64,000 nucleotides of DNA from NCBI RefSeq assembly GCF_900108955.1, contig NZ_FNYA01000005.1, positions 124,001 to 188,000 of the forward strand, read 5' to 3'. Below are positions 10,105-18,707 of the stretch, piece by piece; position 1 is the stretch's first letter, and each line of letters opens with the position of its first letter. The translations under genes and the position numbers were made by a program. The notes under the pieces were generated by a model, which searched no databases, had not been told where the DNA came from, and saw only the letters and a list, made by a program, of their open reading frames with translations. Source of the DNA: Flavobacterium terrigena (GTDB taxonomy: Bacteria > Bacteroidota > Bacteroidia > Flavobacteriales > Flavobacteriaceae).

Positions 10105-11085
10105 ATGATTTCACAAGAAGACATATTCTCTATTGCCTCAAAAAAAGAATTTGAAAAAATTACTTTAAAAGTGTTTCGTTTCCAATACGAAAACAATAAA
10201 GTATACCAATCTTTTTGTAATCATTTAGGAAAAAGTCCGAGTAACGTAAAGCAAATTCCAGACATTCCATTTTTACCGATTCAGTTTTTTAAATCGGATA
10301 AAATTGTAAGTTCTACTGATGAAGCTAAAGTCATTTTTACAAGCAGTGGCACAACTGGTATGATAATGAGTAAGCATTTCGTAACAGATGTTTCACTTTA
10401 CGAAAACAGTTACAACAAAGCCTTTGCTCAGTTTTACGGCAACATCGAAGATTATTGTGTCTTAGCCTTACTTCCATCCTATTTAGAACGCGATGGTTCG
10501 TCTTTGATTTACATGGTGGAAGATTTAATCAAAAGCAGTAATCATCCAGACAGTGGTTTTTACTTGAATAATTTAGAAGAACTTTCTAATAAAATTATTG
10601 AACTAGAAAACGAAGGTCAGAATATCATTTTAATTGGAGTTACTTATGCTTTATTGGATTTAATCGAATACAAAAAATTTCAATTGAAAAACACCATCAT
10701 TATGGAAACTGGCGGTATGAAAGGCAAAAGAAAAGAAATCATCCGAGAAGAATTACACCAAACACTATGCGATGGATTTGGCGTTACCGCGATTCATTCA
10801 GAATATGGTATGACCGAATTATTATCGCAAGCCTATTCTTTAGGAAATGGAATTTTCGAATGCCCAATCTGGATGGATATTTTAATTCGTGACACAGAAG
10901 ACGCTTTAAGTTATATTGAAAACGGAAAAACTGGTGGCATTAACGTAATTGATTTGGCCAACATCAACTCATGTTCTTTTATAGCTACACAAGATTTAGG
11001 AAAAAAATACGAAAACAAAACATTTGAAGTTTTAGGACGATTTGACAATTCCGACATTAGAGGTTGCAACTTAATGGTTTACTAA
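10105..11085 (+). CDS. LuxE-like acyl-protein synthetase / acyl-activating protein
   Basis: The 326-aa cytoplasmic protein (start ATG 10105) carries the LuxE/AMP-binding signature FTSSGTTGMIMSKHFV, plus METGGMKGKRKE and SEYGMTELLSQAY, typical of the acyl-protein synthetase/adenylation superfamily. LuxE activates fatty acids for bioluminescence, but no other lux genes are here. In Bacteroidota such stand-alone proteins are common and may activate an unidentified carboxylate. The next gene (TatD) follows 33 bases downstream on the same strand. The substrate is unknown. Confidence 0.8.
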   Translation: MISQEDIFSIASKKEFEKITLKVFRFQYENNKVYQSFCNHLGKSPSNVKQIPDIPFLPIQFFKSDKIVSSTDEAKVIFTSSGTTGMIMSKHFVTDVSLYENSYNKAFAQFYGNIEDYCVLALLPSYLERDGSSLIYMVEDLIKSSNHPDSGFYLNNLEELSNKIIELENEGQNIILIGVTYALLDLIEYKKFQLKNTIIMETGGMKGKRKEIIREELHQTLCDGFGVTAIHSEYGMTELLSQAYSLGNGIFECPIWMDILIRDTEDALSYIENGKTGGINVIDLANINSCSFIATQDLGKKYENKTFEVLGRFDNSDIRGCNLMVY

Positions 11086-11118
11086 TCTCGACTTCAAAAA
11101 CCTTATAAAAAACAAACA

Positions 11119-11886
11119 ATGATTTTCACAGATACTCACACGCATTTATATTCAGAAGAATTTTCAGAAGACAGAGAAATTATGCTGCAACGCGCTTTTG
11201 ATGCTGGTGTTTCACGTCTTTTCGTACCAGCAATTGACAGCAGTTATACGCAAAAAATGTACGAATTGGAAGCGCAATATCCTGAAAATGTATTTCTAAT
11301 GATGGGTTTACATCCATGTTATGTGAAAGAAAATTATTTGGAAGAATTAGCACACGTTGAAACCGAATTATCGAAACGAAAATTTGCCGCTATTGGCGAA
11401 ATTGGTATCGATTTGTTTTGGGACAAATCATTCTTAAAACAACAACAAGAAGTCTTTACGAGACAAATTCAATTAGCCAAACACTATAAATTACCAATAA
11501 ATATTCATTGTCGTGATGCTTTTGACGAAGTTTTAGAAATTTTAGAACAAGAAAAATCTCCAGAACTTTGGGGAATTTTTCATTGTTTCACGGGCGATTT
11601 CAACCAAGCTAATCAAGCTATTTCTTGCGGAATGAAATTAGGAATTGGTGGTGTGGCGACATTTAAAAACGGAAAAATAGACCAGTTTTTAAACGAAATT
11701 GACATCAAAAATATCGTTTTAGAAACCGATTCTCCGTATTTAGCACCTGTTCCATTTCGAGGAAAACGCAACGAAAGTAGTTATGTAAAATTAGTTGCCG
11801 AAAAGTTATCGGAAATTTATAACTTGCCTTTAGAGGAAATTGCTGCAATTACCACAAAAAACAGCAAAGATGTTTTCGGATTTTAA
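11119..11886 (+). CDS. TatD family metal-dependent hydrolase
   Basis: The 255-aa amidohydrolase-fold protein has the family metal-ligand motifs in order: DTHTHLY (HxH at residues 7 and 9), GEIGID, NIHCRDA, HCFTG and ETDSPYLAP. TatD proteins are Mg-dependent 3'-5' exonucleases on DNA/RNA and can act on D-aminoacyl-tRNA; they are cytoplasmic. The full usual length is present. It is followed by an acyltransferase gene after 57 bases, possibly one operon running from the LuxE-like gene to asparaginase. Confidence 0.93.
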   Translation: MIFTDTHTHLYSEEFSEDREIMLQRAFDAGVSRLFVPAIDSSYTQKMYELEAQYPENVFLMMGLHPCYVKENYLEELAHVETELSKRKFAAIGEIGIDLFWDKSFLKQQQEVFTRQIQLAKHYKLPINIHCRDAFDEVLEILEQEKSPELWGIFHCFTGDFNQANQAISCGMKLGIGGVATFKNGKIDQFLNEIDIKNIVLETDSPYLAPVPFRGKRNESSYVKLVAEKLSEIYNLPLEEIAAITTKNSKDVFGF

Positions 11887-11943
11887 TATTTGATAACGTT
11901 TAATTCCTATTTTTTTCGTTTTTTTGTAGATATAAAATAAAGT

Positions 11944-13089
11944 ATGTCAAAATTTGATAAAATACGTCCTTATTATGATGCGGAAGTCAACGATGCTATT
12001 CGTTCTTCTATAAATCATCCTATGATGAAAGCACTGATGGATTTTGCTTATCCGAATGTTGAAGAAGCCGTTTGGAAAGAACAATTGCTTCGCACACATT
12101 CTATTAGAGATTTTCAAATCAATTTTGCCTATCATGCCATAAAAAAGATTTTAGAGAAAAGTTCTGATGGGCTTACTACATCTGGTTTTGAAAAATTAGA
12201 CCCAAATACGTCATACTTTTTCATCTCGAATCATAGAGATATCATTTTAGATACTTCGTTATTAAATGTATGTTTACACGAACATGGTTTAGTAATGACA
12301 GCTTCTGCTATTGGAGATAATTTAGTAAAGAAAGATTTTTTATTGAAACTTTCGAAACTAAACAGAAACTTTTTGGTGCAAAGAAATTTGTCACCAAGAG
12401 AATTATTAGTAAGTTCGAAATTACTTTCGGAATATATGTACAGTTTGATTTCTAAAGAAAACCGTTCAGTTTGGATTGCACAACGCGAAGGAAGAACAAA
12501 GGACGGAAATGACGCTACGCATTCTGGTGTTTTAAAGATGATGGCGATGGCTTCGGACGAAAAAAACAGCATGGATTTCTTTAAGAAAGTACGAATTGTG
12601 CCTGTTTCTATTTCGTATGAATATGATCCAACAGATGCTTTGAAAATGCCACAATTAATGGCTGAAGCAAATGACCAAATTTATTTAAAAGAAAAAAACG
12701 AAGATTTTATTACACTTTTAAGTGGAATTATTGGTCAGAAAAAACGCATTCACATTCATGTCGGTGATATTTTAGAAGACGAATTAGATGCTATTTCAGC
12801 AGAAACAACCAATTCTAACAAGCAAATGTTGGCATTAGCCCAAGTTATTGACGATTCTATTTTACAATCGTATAAACTTTGGCCAACCAATTATATTGCT
12901 TACGATATGATGAATAACACTACTATTTATTCTGAAAAATATACGGAAGAAGAAAAACAACTTTTCAAACGTAGATTAGAACTAAGAATTAATGCTGGTG
13001 ACGCTAAAATGAAAGAAAGTTTCCTAGCTATGTATGCCAATCCGGTAACTAACAAATTAAAATATCAGAAAATTGAAAGCAATTCATAA
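11944..13089 (+). CDS. 1-acyl-sn-glycerol-3-phosphate acyltransferase-like protein
   Basis: The 381-aa protein carries PlsC-superfamily motifs: NHRDIILD (HX4D; near 97-104) and the glycerol-phosphate-binding block WIAQREGRTKDG (near 180). It is longer than the plsC-like gene at 1043, with an N-terminal extension of about 90 residues, and closer in layout to GPAT-type acyltransferases. No membrane segment is obvious. It overlaps the following asparaginase gene by 17 bases, which suggests translational coupling. The exact acyl acceptor is unknown. Confidence 0.85.
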   Translation: MSKFDKIRPYYDAEVNDAIRSSINHPMMKALMDFAYPNVEEAVWKEQLLRTHSIRDFQINFAYHAIKKILEKSSDGLTTSGFEKLDPNTSYFFISNHRDIILDTSLLNVCLHEHGLVMTASAIGDNLVKKDFLLKLSKLNRNFLVQRNLSPRELLVSSKLLSEYMYSLISKENRSVWIAQREGRTKDGNDATHSGVLKMMAMASDEKNSMDFFKKVRIVPVSISYEYDPTDALKMPQLMAEANDQIYLKEKNEDFITLLSGIIGQKKRIHIHVGDILEDELDAISAETTNSNKQMLALAQVIDDSILQSYKLWPTNYIAYDMMNNTTIYSEKYTEEEKQLFKRRLELRINAGDAKMKESFLAMYANPVTNKLKYQKIESNS

Positions 13090-14110
13090 GCCAAATATTT
13101 TACTTATTTATACTGGCGGAACTATTGGTATGATTAAAGATGCCGATACAGGTGCGCTAAAAGCATTCAATTTTAAAAAACTAATAAAAGGTATTCCAGA
13201 ACTAAAGTTATTGGATTGTAATATTGAAACTGTTTCGTTTGAAAACCCAATTGATTCTTCAAACATGCAAATTACAGATTGGCAAAAAATTGCTGTAATC
13301 ATTGAAGAAAAATACAACGATTTTGACGGTTTTGTGGTGCTTCATGGTTCGGACACGATGTCTTATAGCGCTTCTGCTTTAAGCTTTATGTTTGAAAACT
13401 TAGACAAACCTGTCGTTTTTACTGGCTCACAGTTACCAATTGGAGATTTACGTACGGATGCGAAAGAAAACCTAATTACAGCTATTCAAATTGCTTCCTT
13501 ACAAGACAATGGAAAGCCCGTGATTCAAGAAGTTTCCTTATACTTCGAATATAAATTATACAGAGGAAATAGAACGACAAAAATAAGTGCTGAACATTTT
13601 AATGCATTTACTTCGCCTAACTTTCCAGAATTAGTAGAATCTGGCGTACATTTGAAAGTGAACAATGCGATTTTACTAAAACAAAAAACGACTAAGAAAC
13701 TAAAAGTTAATACTAGTTTTGACGATAATGTTTTAATATTAAAATTATTTCCAGGTATTAATAAAACTATTTTGCATTCGCTTTTAAACACGCCAAATTT
13801 AAAAGGTGTAATTTTAGAAACCTATGGTTCAGGAAATGCGCCAATGGAAAATTGGTTTATTAGTGAAATTGAAAATGCGATTCAACGCGGATTACACATT
13901 ATAAATGTCACGCAATGCAGCGGAGGAAGTGTTTTGATGGGAACATATGAAACGAGCACACAATTGAAGGAAATTGGTTTAATATCTGGTAAAAATATTA
14001 CTACAGAAGCCGCTATTGCGAAATTGATGTATTTATTAGGGCAAAACATGTCGAAATCTGAATTTAAGACTGCTTTTGAAACTCCATTACGTGGAGAAAT
14101 GAACGATTAA
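13073..14110 (+). CDS. ansA: Type I (cytoplasmic) asparaginase
   Basis: This enzyme hydrolyses L-asparagine to aspartate and ammonia. The 345-aa protein has the two catalytic Thr regions TGGTIGM (residues 15-21) and HGSDTMSYSA (near 90), and later QCSGGSVLMGTYETS, with no signal peptide, so it is the cytoplasmic type. No ATG lies before the first motif; the best start is TTG at 13073, which overlaps the acyltransferase gene by 17 bases. Re-initiation from the upstream gene would explain the weak start codon. Confidence 0.9.
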   Translation: MKAIHKPNILLIYTGGTIGMIKDADTGALKAFNFKKLIKGIPELKLLDCNIETVSFENPIDSSNMQITDWQKIAVIIEEKYNDFDGFVVLHGSDTMSYSASALSFMFENLDKPVVFTGSQLPIGDLRTDAKENLITAIQIASLQDNGKPVIQEVSLYFEYKLYRGNRTTKISAEHFNAFTSPNFPELVESGVHLKVNNAILLKQKTTKKLKVNTSFDDNVLILKLFPGINKTILHSLLNTPNLKGVILETYGSGNAPMENWFISEIENAIQRGLHIINVTQCSGGSVLMGTYETSTQLKEIGLISGKNITTEAAIAKLMYLLGQNMSKSEFKTAFETPLRGEMND

Positions 14111-14115
14111 AAACT

Positions 14116-14200
14116 AGAAAGGTGGCCGAGTGGCTGAAGGCGCACGCTTGGAAAGCGTGTATATGGCAACATATCGAGGGTTCGAATCCCTTCCTTTCTG
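14116..14200 (+). tRNA. tRNA-Ser(GGA)
   Basis: The 85-nt sequence folds as a class II tRNA. The acceptor stem is AGAAAGG/CCTTTCT with discriminator G. The anticodon stem is CACGC/GCGTG with loop TTGGAAA, giving anticodon GGA at 14150-14152. A long variable arm and the T-loop TTCGAAT are present. CCA is not encoded. Confidence 0.96.
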
Positions 14201-14214
14201 CTAAAAATTAAGTG

Positions 14215-14874
14215 ATGAAAATATTGTTTTTTATATGGATTCCGTTTTTTTGTTTCTCACAAGAAATCAAACCAACAGACACAAATCTAACCGAAATAGA
14301 TTCACTTTATAGAGAAGATCAATTTTATGCGTCTTTAAGCTATAATTTAGTTCAAAACAGACCAACAGGTTTTAAGCAATTTTCTTTTTCTCCTGGAATT
14401 ACTGTTGGGTTTTTAAGAGATTTTCCTATTTCTAAAAACAGACATTGGGCCATTGCTCCAGGTATAGGTTATTCTTATAACAATATCAAACAATTTATTA
14501 ATTCTGACGAACTACTTGGTGATAATGCTATAGTTCCTGCCGAAAATATTAGAACGGTGATTACCACACATGGTCTTGAAATTCCGTTAGAAATTAGATG
14601 GCGAAATTCTAACCCAATAAGTCATAGTTTTTGGAGAATTTATACTGGTTTTAAAGCAACTTATATTTTCAATTCTAAATTAAAAATCGAATCTTCTTCA
14701 GGAAGCACGAAAGAATCTATTTCAGACGAAATTAATCGTTGGCAATACGGAGCTTATATTTCGGTCGGATTCAATACTTGGAATCCTTATATCTATTATG
14801 GTTTGAACCCAATTTTTAAAGGCGGCTCGAAGATGAGTAATTTTAATATTGGATTTCAGTTTTATATCTTATAA
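14215..14874 (+). CDS. Outer-membrane beta-barrel protein, PorT/porin-like
   Basis: The 219-aa protein starts at the ATG at 14215 (the GTG at 14212 is one codon upstream). Its signal peptide (ILFFIWIPFFCFSQ) is followed by strand-like segments (FYASLSYNL, FSFSPGITVGF, WAIAPGIGYSYN) and a C-terminal FNIGFQFYIL typical of outer-membrane barrels. It resembles the flavobacterial PorT-like family; PorT itself is a T9SS component, but I cannot assign that role. It begins 14 bases after tRNA-Ser, so it may be on the same transcript. Its 3' end overlaps the convergent gene by 13 bases. Confidence 0.7.
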   Translation: MKILFFIWIPFFCFSQEIKPTDTNLTEIDSLYREDQFYASLSYNLVQNRPTGFKQFSFSPGITVGFLRDFPISKNRHWAIAPGIGYSYNNIKQFINSDELLGDNAIVPAENIRTVITTHGLEIPLEIRWRNSNPISHSFWRIYTGFKATYIFNSKLKIESSSGSTKESISDEINRWQYGAYISVGFNTWNPYIYYGLNPIFKGGSKMSNFNIGFQFYIL

Positions 14875-15473
14875 AACCAAATTAGTATTTGTGGCATTCC
14901 GCCGATAATCATTCCTACAATCAATTCTATTGGCGAATGTGCTTTCATGTATAAACGTGAAGACGCTACAAAACCCATACACATAATTAAATAAGCTAAA
15001 GTATAAGTCGCTTCGATTTCTAAATAACTGGTTAACATCATTGTAAAAACAAATAATGATGTAATTCCAATCATATGCAAACTCGCTTTAAATCGCATCA
15101 TAACAGAAACAAACACCAAAAAAGAACTGATAAAACCTGCTTGAAAAAATTTATATAATTCAGGAAAATGACTTTCTAAAATTGTAAAATTCAACAAACA
15201 ATATAATAATAATACTTGAATGAAAATTGGCAATCTTCTTTCTTCAATGGTCGCTTCGGTAAAAGATTTAACTTTTTTTAAAGTTTTCAACAACATGAAA
15301 AAACACAAAGGTAAAAGTATGGTAAGAATGAATATTTGAATGAATGACAAATACACTTCCGCTAATAAAGTTATGTTTTTAGTAAATAAAAAGTATAAAA
15401 TTGCTCCATAAATAGAAATAAATATGGGATGAAAAATATATGAAAACGGTTTTAAAAGGTATTTTGTTTTCAA
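14862..15473 (-). CDS. PAP2-like integral membrane protein
   Basis: The 203-aa protein has about six hydrophobic segments. Near the C-terminus the sequence SSRLYMKAHSPIELIVG resembles the last conserved motif of PAP2-type phosphatases (SR...H...D), with E in place of the usual acidic partner. The other PAP2 motifs (KxxxxxxRP and PSGH) are missing or degenerate, so catalysis is doubtful. It lies downstream of rpoN (32 bases) on the same strand and overlaps the 3' end of the convergent outer-membrane protein gene. Confidence 0.7.
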   Translation of the reverse strand: MKTKYLLKPFSYIFHPIFISIYGAILYFLFTKNITLLAEVYLSFIQIFILTILLPLCFFMLLKTLKKVKSFTEATIEERRLPIFIQVLLLYCLLNFTILESHFPELYKFFQAGFISSFLVFVSVMMRFKASLHMIGITSLFVFTMMLTSYLEIEATYTLAYLIMCMGFVASSRLYMKAHSPIELIVGMIIGGMPQILIWFYKI

Positions 15474-15505
15474 ATTGAAAAGGTTTTAGGAAATTAACTC
15501 TAAAG

Positions 15506-16978
15506 CTACATTTTTTTTCTCAATCGAGCTACTGGAATATCTAATTGTTCTCTGTATTTCGCAATAGTTCTTCTTGCAATTGGAAAACCTTTTTCTTTTA
15601 AAATTGCAGCTAAATCCTCGTCTGGCAAAGGCTTACTTTTGTCTTCTTCAGCAATAACGCGCTCTAAAATATTTTTGATTTCGATGGTAGAAACATCTTC
15701 ACCTTGGTCGTTTTTCATTGCTTCAGAAAAGAATTCTTTAATCAATTTTGTTCCGTAAGGTGTATCCACATATTTACTATTTGCGACACGAGAAATCGTA
15801 GAAATGTCTAAACCAATCAAATCTGCAATATCTTTTAGAATCATCGGTTTTAACTTCGATTCTTCGCCATCTAAGAAGTATTCCTGTTGAAAAAACATAA
15901 TCGCATTCATCGTTACAAATAACGTTTCTTGGCGTTGCTTAATCGCATCAATAAACCATTTCGCTGAATCTAATTTTTGTTTGATAAATTGAACCGCATC
16001 TTTTTGAGAATTCGATTTATCGTTAGATACTTTATAGGTTTGCAACATTTCTTGATAATCTTTAGAAACGTGCAATTCTGGAGCATTTCTTCCGTTCAGA
16101 AGTAATTCTAATTCGCCATCCACAATACGAATCGTAAAATCGGGAACCACGTGTTCCACCATTCTACTATTGCTATCGTAACTTCCTCCTGGTTTTGGAT
16201 TTAGTTTTTCAATTTCGTCTATGGCTTTTTTCAATTGTTCTTTCGTACAATCGAATTTTTGTAATAATTTATCGTAATGCTTCTTAGTAAAAGCATCAAA
16301 TTGTTTTTCAATAATTGCAATTGCTAAATTTACCGAATCCGTTGGTGTTTTGTGCTTCAATTGAATTAACAAACATTCTTGTAAATCTCTTGCACCAACT
16401 CCAGAAGGCTCTAATTGTTGTACGATGTGTAAGATTCTGTCTACCGTTTTTTCATCGGTATACACACCTTGTGTAAAAGCCATATCGTCCACAATATCCT
16501 GAATCGTTCTTCGGATATAACCTGAATCTTCAATACTTCCCACTAAAAACTCAGCAATTTCTCTGTCATCTTCCGTAAGGATAAAAGTATTTAACTGATT
16601 AATTAAATCTTGATGAAAACTAACTTGCGCCTGCATTGGCATCGTTCTGTCTTCGTCATCATCACTATAATTATTGCTTTGATATTTGTAATCAGGCGTT
16701 TCGTCGTTGCTTAAATATTCGTCGATGTTGATATCGCCAGTATCAATTTGGTCGTTGTCGTAATCATCATAACTATCCTCGTCATTTGAGTTATCATTAT
16801 AATCATCTAACGATTCATTATTGTCATCTAAACTTCCTTCTAAAGCTGGATTTTCAACCATTTCTTCTTGCAAACGTTGCTCAAAAGCTTGCGTAGGCAA
16901 TTGAATTAACTTCATCAACTGAATTTGTTGAGGAGATAATTTTTGCGATAATTTGAAATTTAAACTGTGCTTAAGCAT
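15506..16978 (-). CDS. rpoN: RNA polymerase sigma-54 factor
   Basis: This alternative sigma factor directs core polymerase to -24/-12 promoters with AAA+ activators. Start is ATG 16978 (MLKHSLNFKLSQKLSPQQIQ), giving 490 aa. Visible parts: the N-terminal activator-interacting region with Q/L-rich helices (LMKLIQLPTQAFEQRLQEEM), a very acidic Asp-rich linker at about 50-120, the core-binding domain, the HTH, and the C-terminal RpoN box ARRTIAKYREQLDIP about 20 residues from the end. No sigma-54 activator is encoded in this window. One possible target promoter is at 6013. Confidence 0.96.
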   Translation of the reverse strand: MLKHSLNFKLSQKLSPQQIQLMKLIQLPTQAFEQRLQEEMVENPALEGSLDDNNESLDDYNDNSNDEDSYDDYDNDQIDTGDINIDEYLSNDETPDYKYQSNNYSDDDEDRTMPMQAQVSFHQDLINQLNTFILTEDDREIAEFLVGSIEDSGYIRRTIQDIVDDMAFTQGVYTDEKTVDRILHIVQQLEPSGVGARDLQECLLIQLKHKTPTDSVNLAIAIIEKQFDAFTKKHYDKLLQKFDCTKEQLKKAIDEIEKLNPKPGGSYDSNSRMVEHVVPDFTIRIVDGELELLLNGRNAPELHVSKDYQEMLQTYKVSNDKSNSQKDAVQFIKQKLDSAKWFIDAIKQRQETLFVTMNAIMFFQQEYFLDGEESKLKPMILKDIADLIGLDISTISRVANSKYVDTPYGTKLIKEFFSEAMKNDQGEDVSTIEIKNILERVIAEEDKSKPLPDEDLAAILKEKGFPIARRTIAKYREQLDIPVARLRKKM

Positions 16979-17000
16979 TGGTTTTTTGTTTAAAAGTAAG

Positions 17001-17055
17001 GTTTCAAGTCTCAAGTTATTGCGAATACAACAACTTGAAACTTTAAACTTGAAAC
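17001..17055. repeat. Inverted heptanucleotide repeat tract (GTTTCAA type)
   Basis: The left arm GTTTCAA GTCTCAA GTT (17001-17017) faces the right arm AACTTGA AACTTTA AACTTGA AAC (17032-17055). Together they form a hairpin-capable array with 7-base periodicity, between asnS and rpoN. Confidence 0.6.
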
Positions 17056-17061
17056 AAATTT

Positions 17062-18513
17062 TTAGAATTCTGCGTTATCTGGTGTTCTTGGGAAAGGAAT
17101 TACGTCACGGATATTTGTCATACCAGTTACGAATAATACCAATCTTTCGAAACCTAATCCGAAACCTGAATGTACTGCTGAACCGAATCTACGAGTATCT
17201 AAATACCACCATAATTCTTCTTCATCAATACCTAAAGCTTTCATTTTTTCGATTAAAACGTCTAAACGTTCTTCACGTTGAGAACCTCCAACAATTTCTC
17301 CAATTCCAGGGAATAAAATATCCATGGCTCTTACTGTTTCTTTTCCTGGTTCTGTTCCGTCATTTAAACGCATGTAAAATGCTTTAATTTTCGCAGGATA
17401 ATCGAATAAAATTACTGGACATTTGAAATGTTTTTCCACTAAGAAACGCTCGTGTTCCGATTGTAAGTCGGCACCCCATTCGTCAATTAAATATTGGAAT
17501 TTTTTATTTTTGTTTGGTTTTGAATTCTTTAAAATATCAATAGCTTCTGTATATGAAACACGTTTGAAATTGTTTTCTAAAACGAAATTCAACTTCTCTA
17601 ATAACGCCATTTCGCTACGTTCCGCTTGTGGTTTGTTTTTTTCTTCTTCGATTAAACGATTTTCTAAGAACTTCAAATCTTCAGAACAATTATCCATTGT
17701 GTATTTAATCACATTTTGAATAAAATCTTCAGCTAAATCCATGTTCGCAGCTAAATCATTAAATGCCACTTCTGGCTCAATCATCCAAAATTCAGCCAAG
17801 TGACGAGAAGTATTAGAATTCTCCGCACGGAAAGTTGGTCCGAAAGTATATACTTGACCTAAAGACATCGCATACGTTTCAGCTTCTAACTGTCCAGAAA
17901 CCGTAAGATTAGTTTGTTTTCCGAAAAAGTCTTCTTTGTAGTTTACTTTTCCATCTTCAGTTCTTGGTGTATTGTCAAATGGCAAAGCCGAAACTTGGAA
18001 CATTTCTCCTGCTCCTTCTGCATCTGAACCCGTAATAATTGGCGTATTTACATACACAAATCCTTTTTCTTGAAAATATTTATGCACCGCGAAAGACAAC
18101 TTAGAACGTACACGCATAATCGCACCAAACATATTTGTTCTTGTACGTAAATGTGCATTTTCTCTAAGGAAGTCTAAACTTGGTTTGTTTTTTGGTTGTA
18201 TTGGGAATTTTTCCGCATCAGAATCTCCTAAAATTTCTAGTTTAGTCACTTGAATTTCTACTTTCTGTCCAGCACCTTGACTTTCCACTAAAGTTCCGAT
18301 AACAGAAATTGCAGCACCAGTTGTGATACGCTTTAACGTTTCTTCAGGCGTGTTTTCAAAATCCACCACACACTGAATATTATTAAGCGTTGAACCATCA
18401 TTTAGCGCAACAAACTGATTGTTTCTAAAAGTTCTTACCCAACCTTTTGCGTTTACTTCTTGTAACGTTTTTGTGTTTTCTAATAAATCTATAATTCTTA
18501 TGTGCTTCTTCAT
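17062..18513 (-). CDS. asnS: Asparagine--tRNA ligase
   Basis: This class IIb aminoacyl-tRNA synthetase charges tRNA-Asn. The 483-aa protein has an N-terminal OB-fold anticodon-binding domain (about 1-120) and a catalytic core with motif 2 ([16 protein letters not shown]) and motif 3 ([17 protein letters not shown]) near the C-terminus. The length is normal. It is upstream of rpoN on the same strand, separated by a repeat tract. A promoter element lies at 18539-18546. Possession of AsnS implies direct Asn-tRNA charging rather than only amidation. Confidence 0.96.
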   Translation of the reverse strand: MKKHIRIIDLLENTKTLQEVNAKGWVRTFRNNQFVALNDGSTLNNIQCVVDFENTPEETLKRITTGAAISVIGTLVESQGAGQKVEIQVTKLEILGDSDAEKFPIQPKNKPSLDFLRENAHLRTRTNMFGAIMRVRSKLSFAVHKYFQEKGFVYVNTPIITGSDAEGAGEMFQVSALPFDNTPRTEDGKVNYKEDFFGKQTNLTVSGQLEAETYAMSLGQVYTFGPTFRAENSNTSRHLAEFWMIEPEVAFNDLAANMDLAEDFIQNVIKYTMDNCSEDLKFLENRLIEEEKNKPQAERSEMALLEKLNFVLENNFKRVSYTEAIDILKNSKPNKNKKFQYLIDEWGADLQSEHERFLVEKHFKCPVILFDYPAKIKAFYMRLNDGTEPGKETVRAMDILFPGIGEIVGGSQREERLDVLIEKMKALGIDEEELWWYLDTRRFGSAVHSGFGLGFERLVLFVTGMTNIRDVIPFPRTPDNAEF

Positions 18514-18538
18514 CTTTTGCTAATATTCATTTAAAGTG

Positions 18539-18546
18539 CAAATATA
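18539..18546 (-). promoter_or_regulatory. Promoter -7 element for asnS
   Basis: The minus strand reads TATATTTG, 26 bases before the asnS ATG at 18513. Confidence 0.5.
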
Positions 18547-18665
18547 GTGCGAATTATTGAGTTTTAGAAATGTGATTTTGTAGTTTATTTGAAGAAATTT
18601 TATGAATTAAAATTCTATTATTAATCGTAATTTTCTAATCATTAAGATTTTGCTAAAAAAACTAT

Positions 18666-18673
18666 TATCTTTG
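18666..18673 (+). promoter_or_regulatory. Promoter -7 element for the LRR protein gene
   Basis: TATCTTTG matches TAnnTTTG, 35 bases before the ATG at 18708. Confidence 0.5.
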
Positions 18674-18707
18674 AAAATTATTTTTTAGTACTAAACTACT
18701 TACAACT

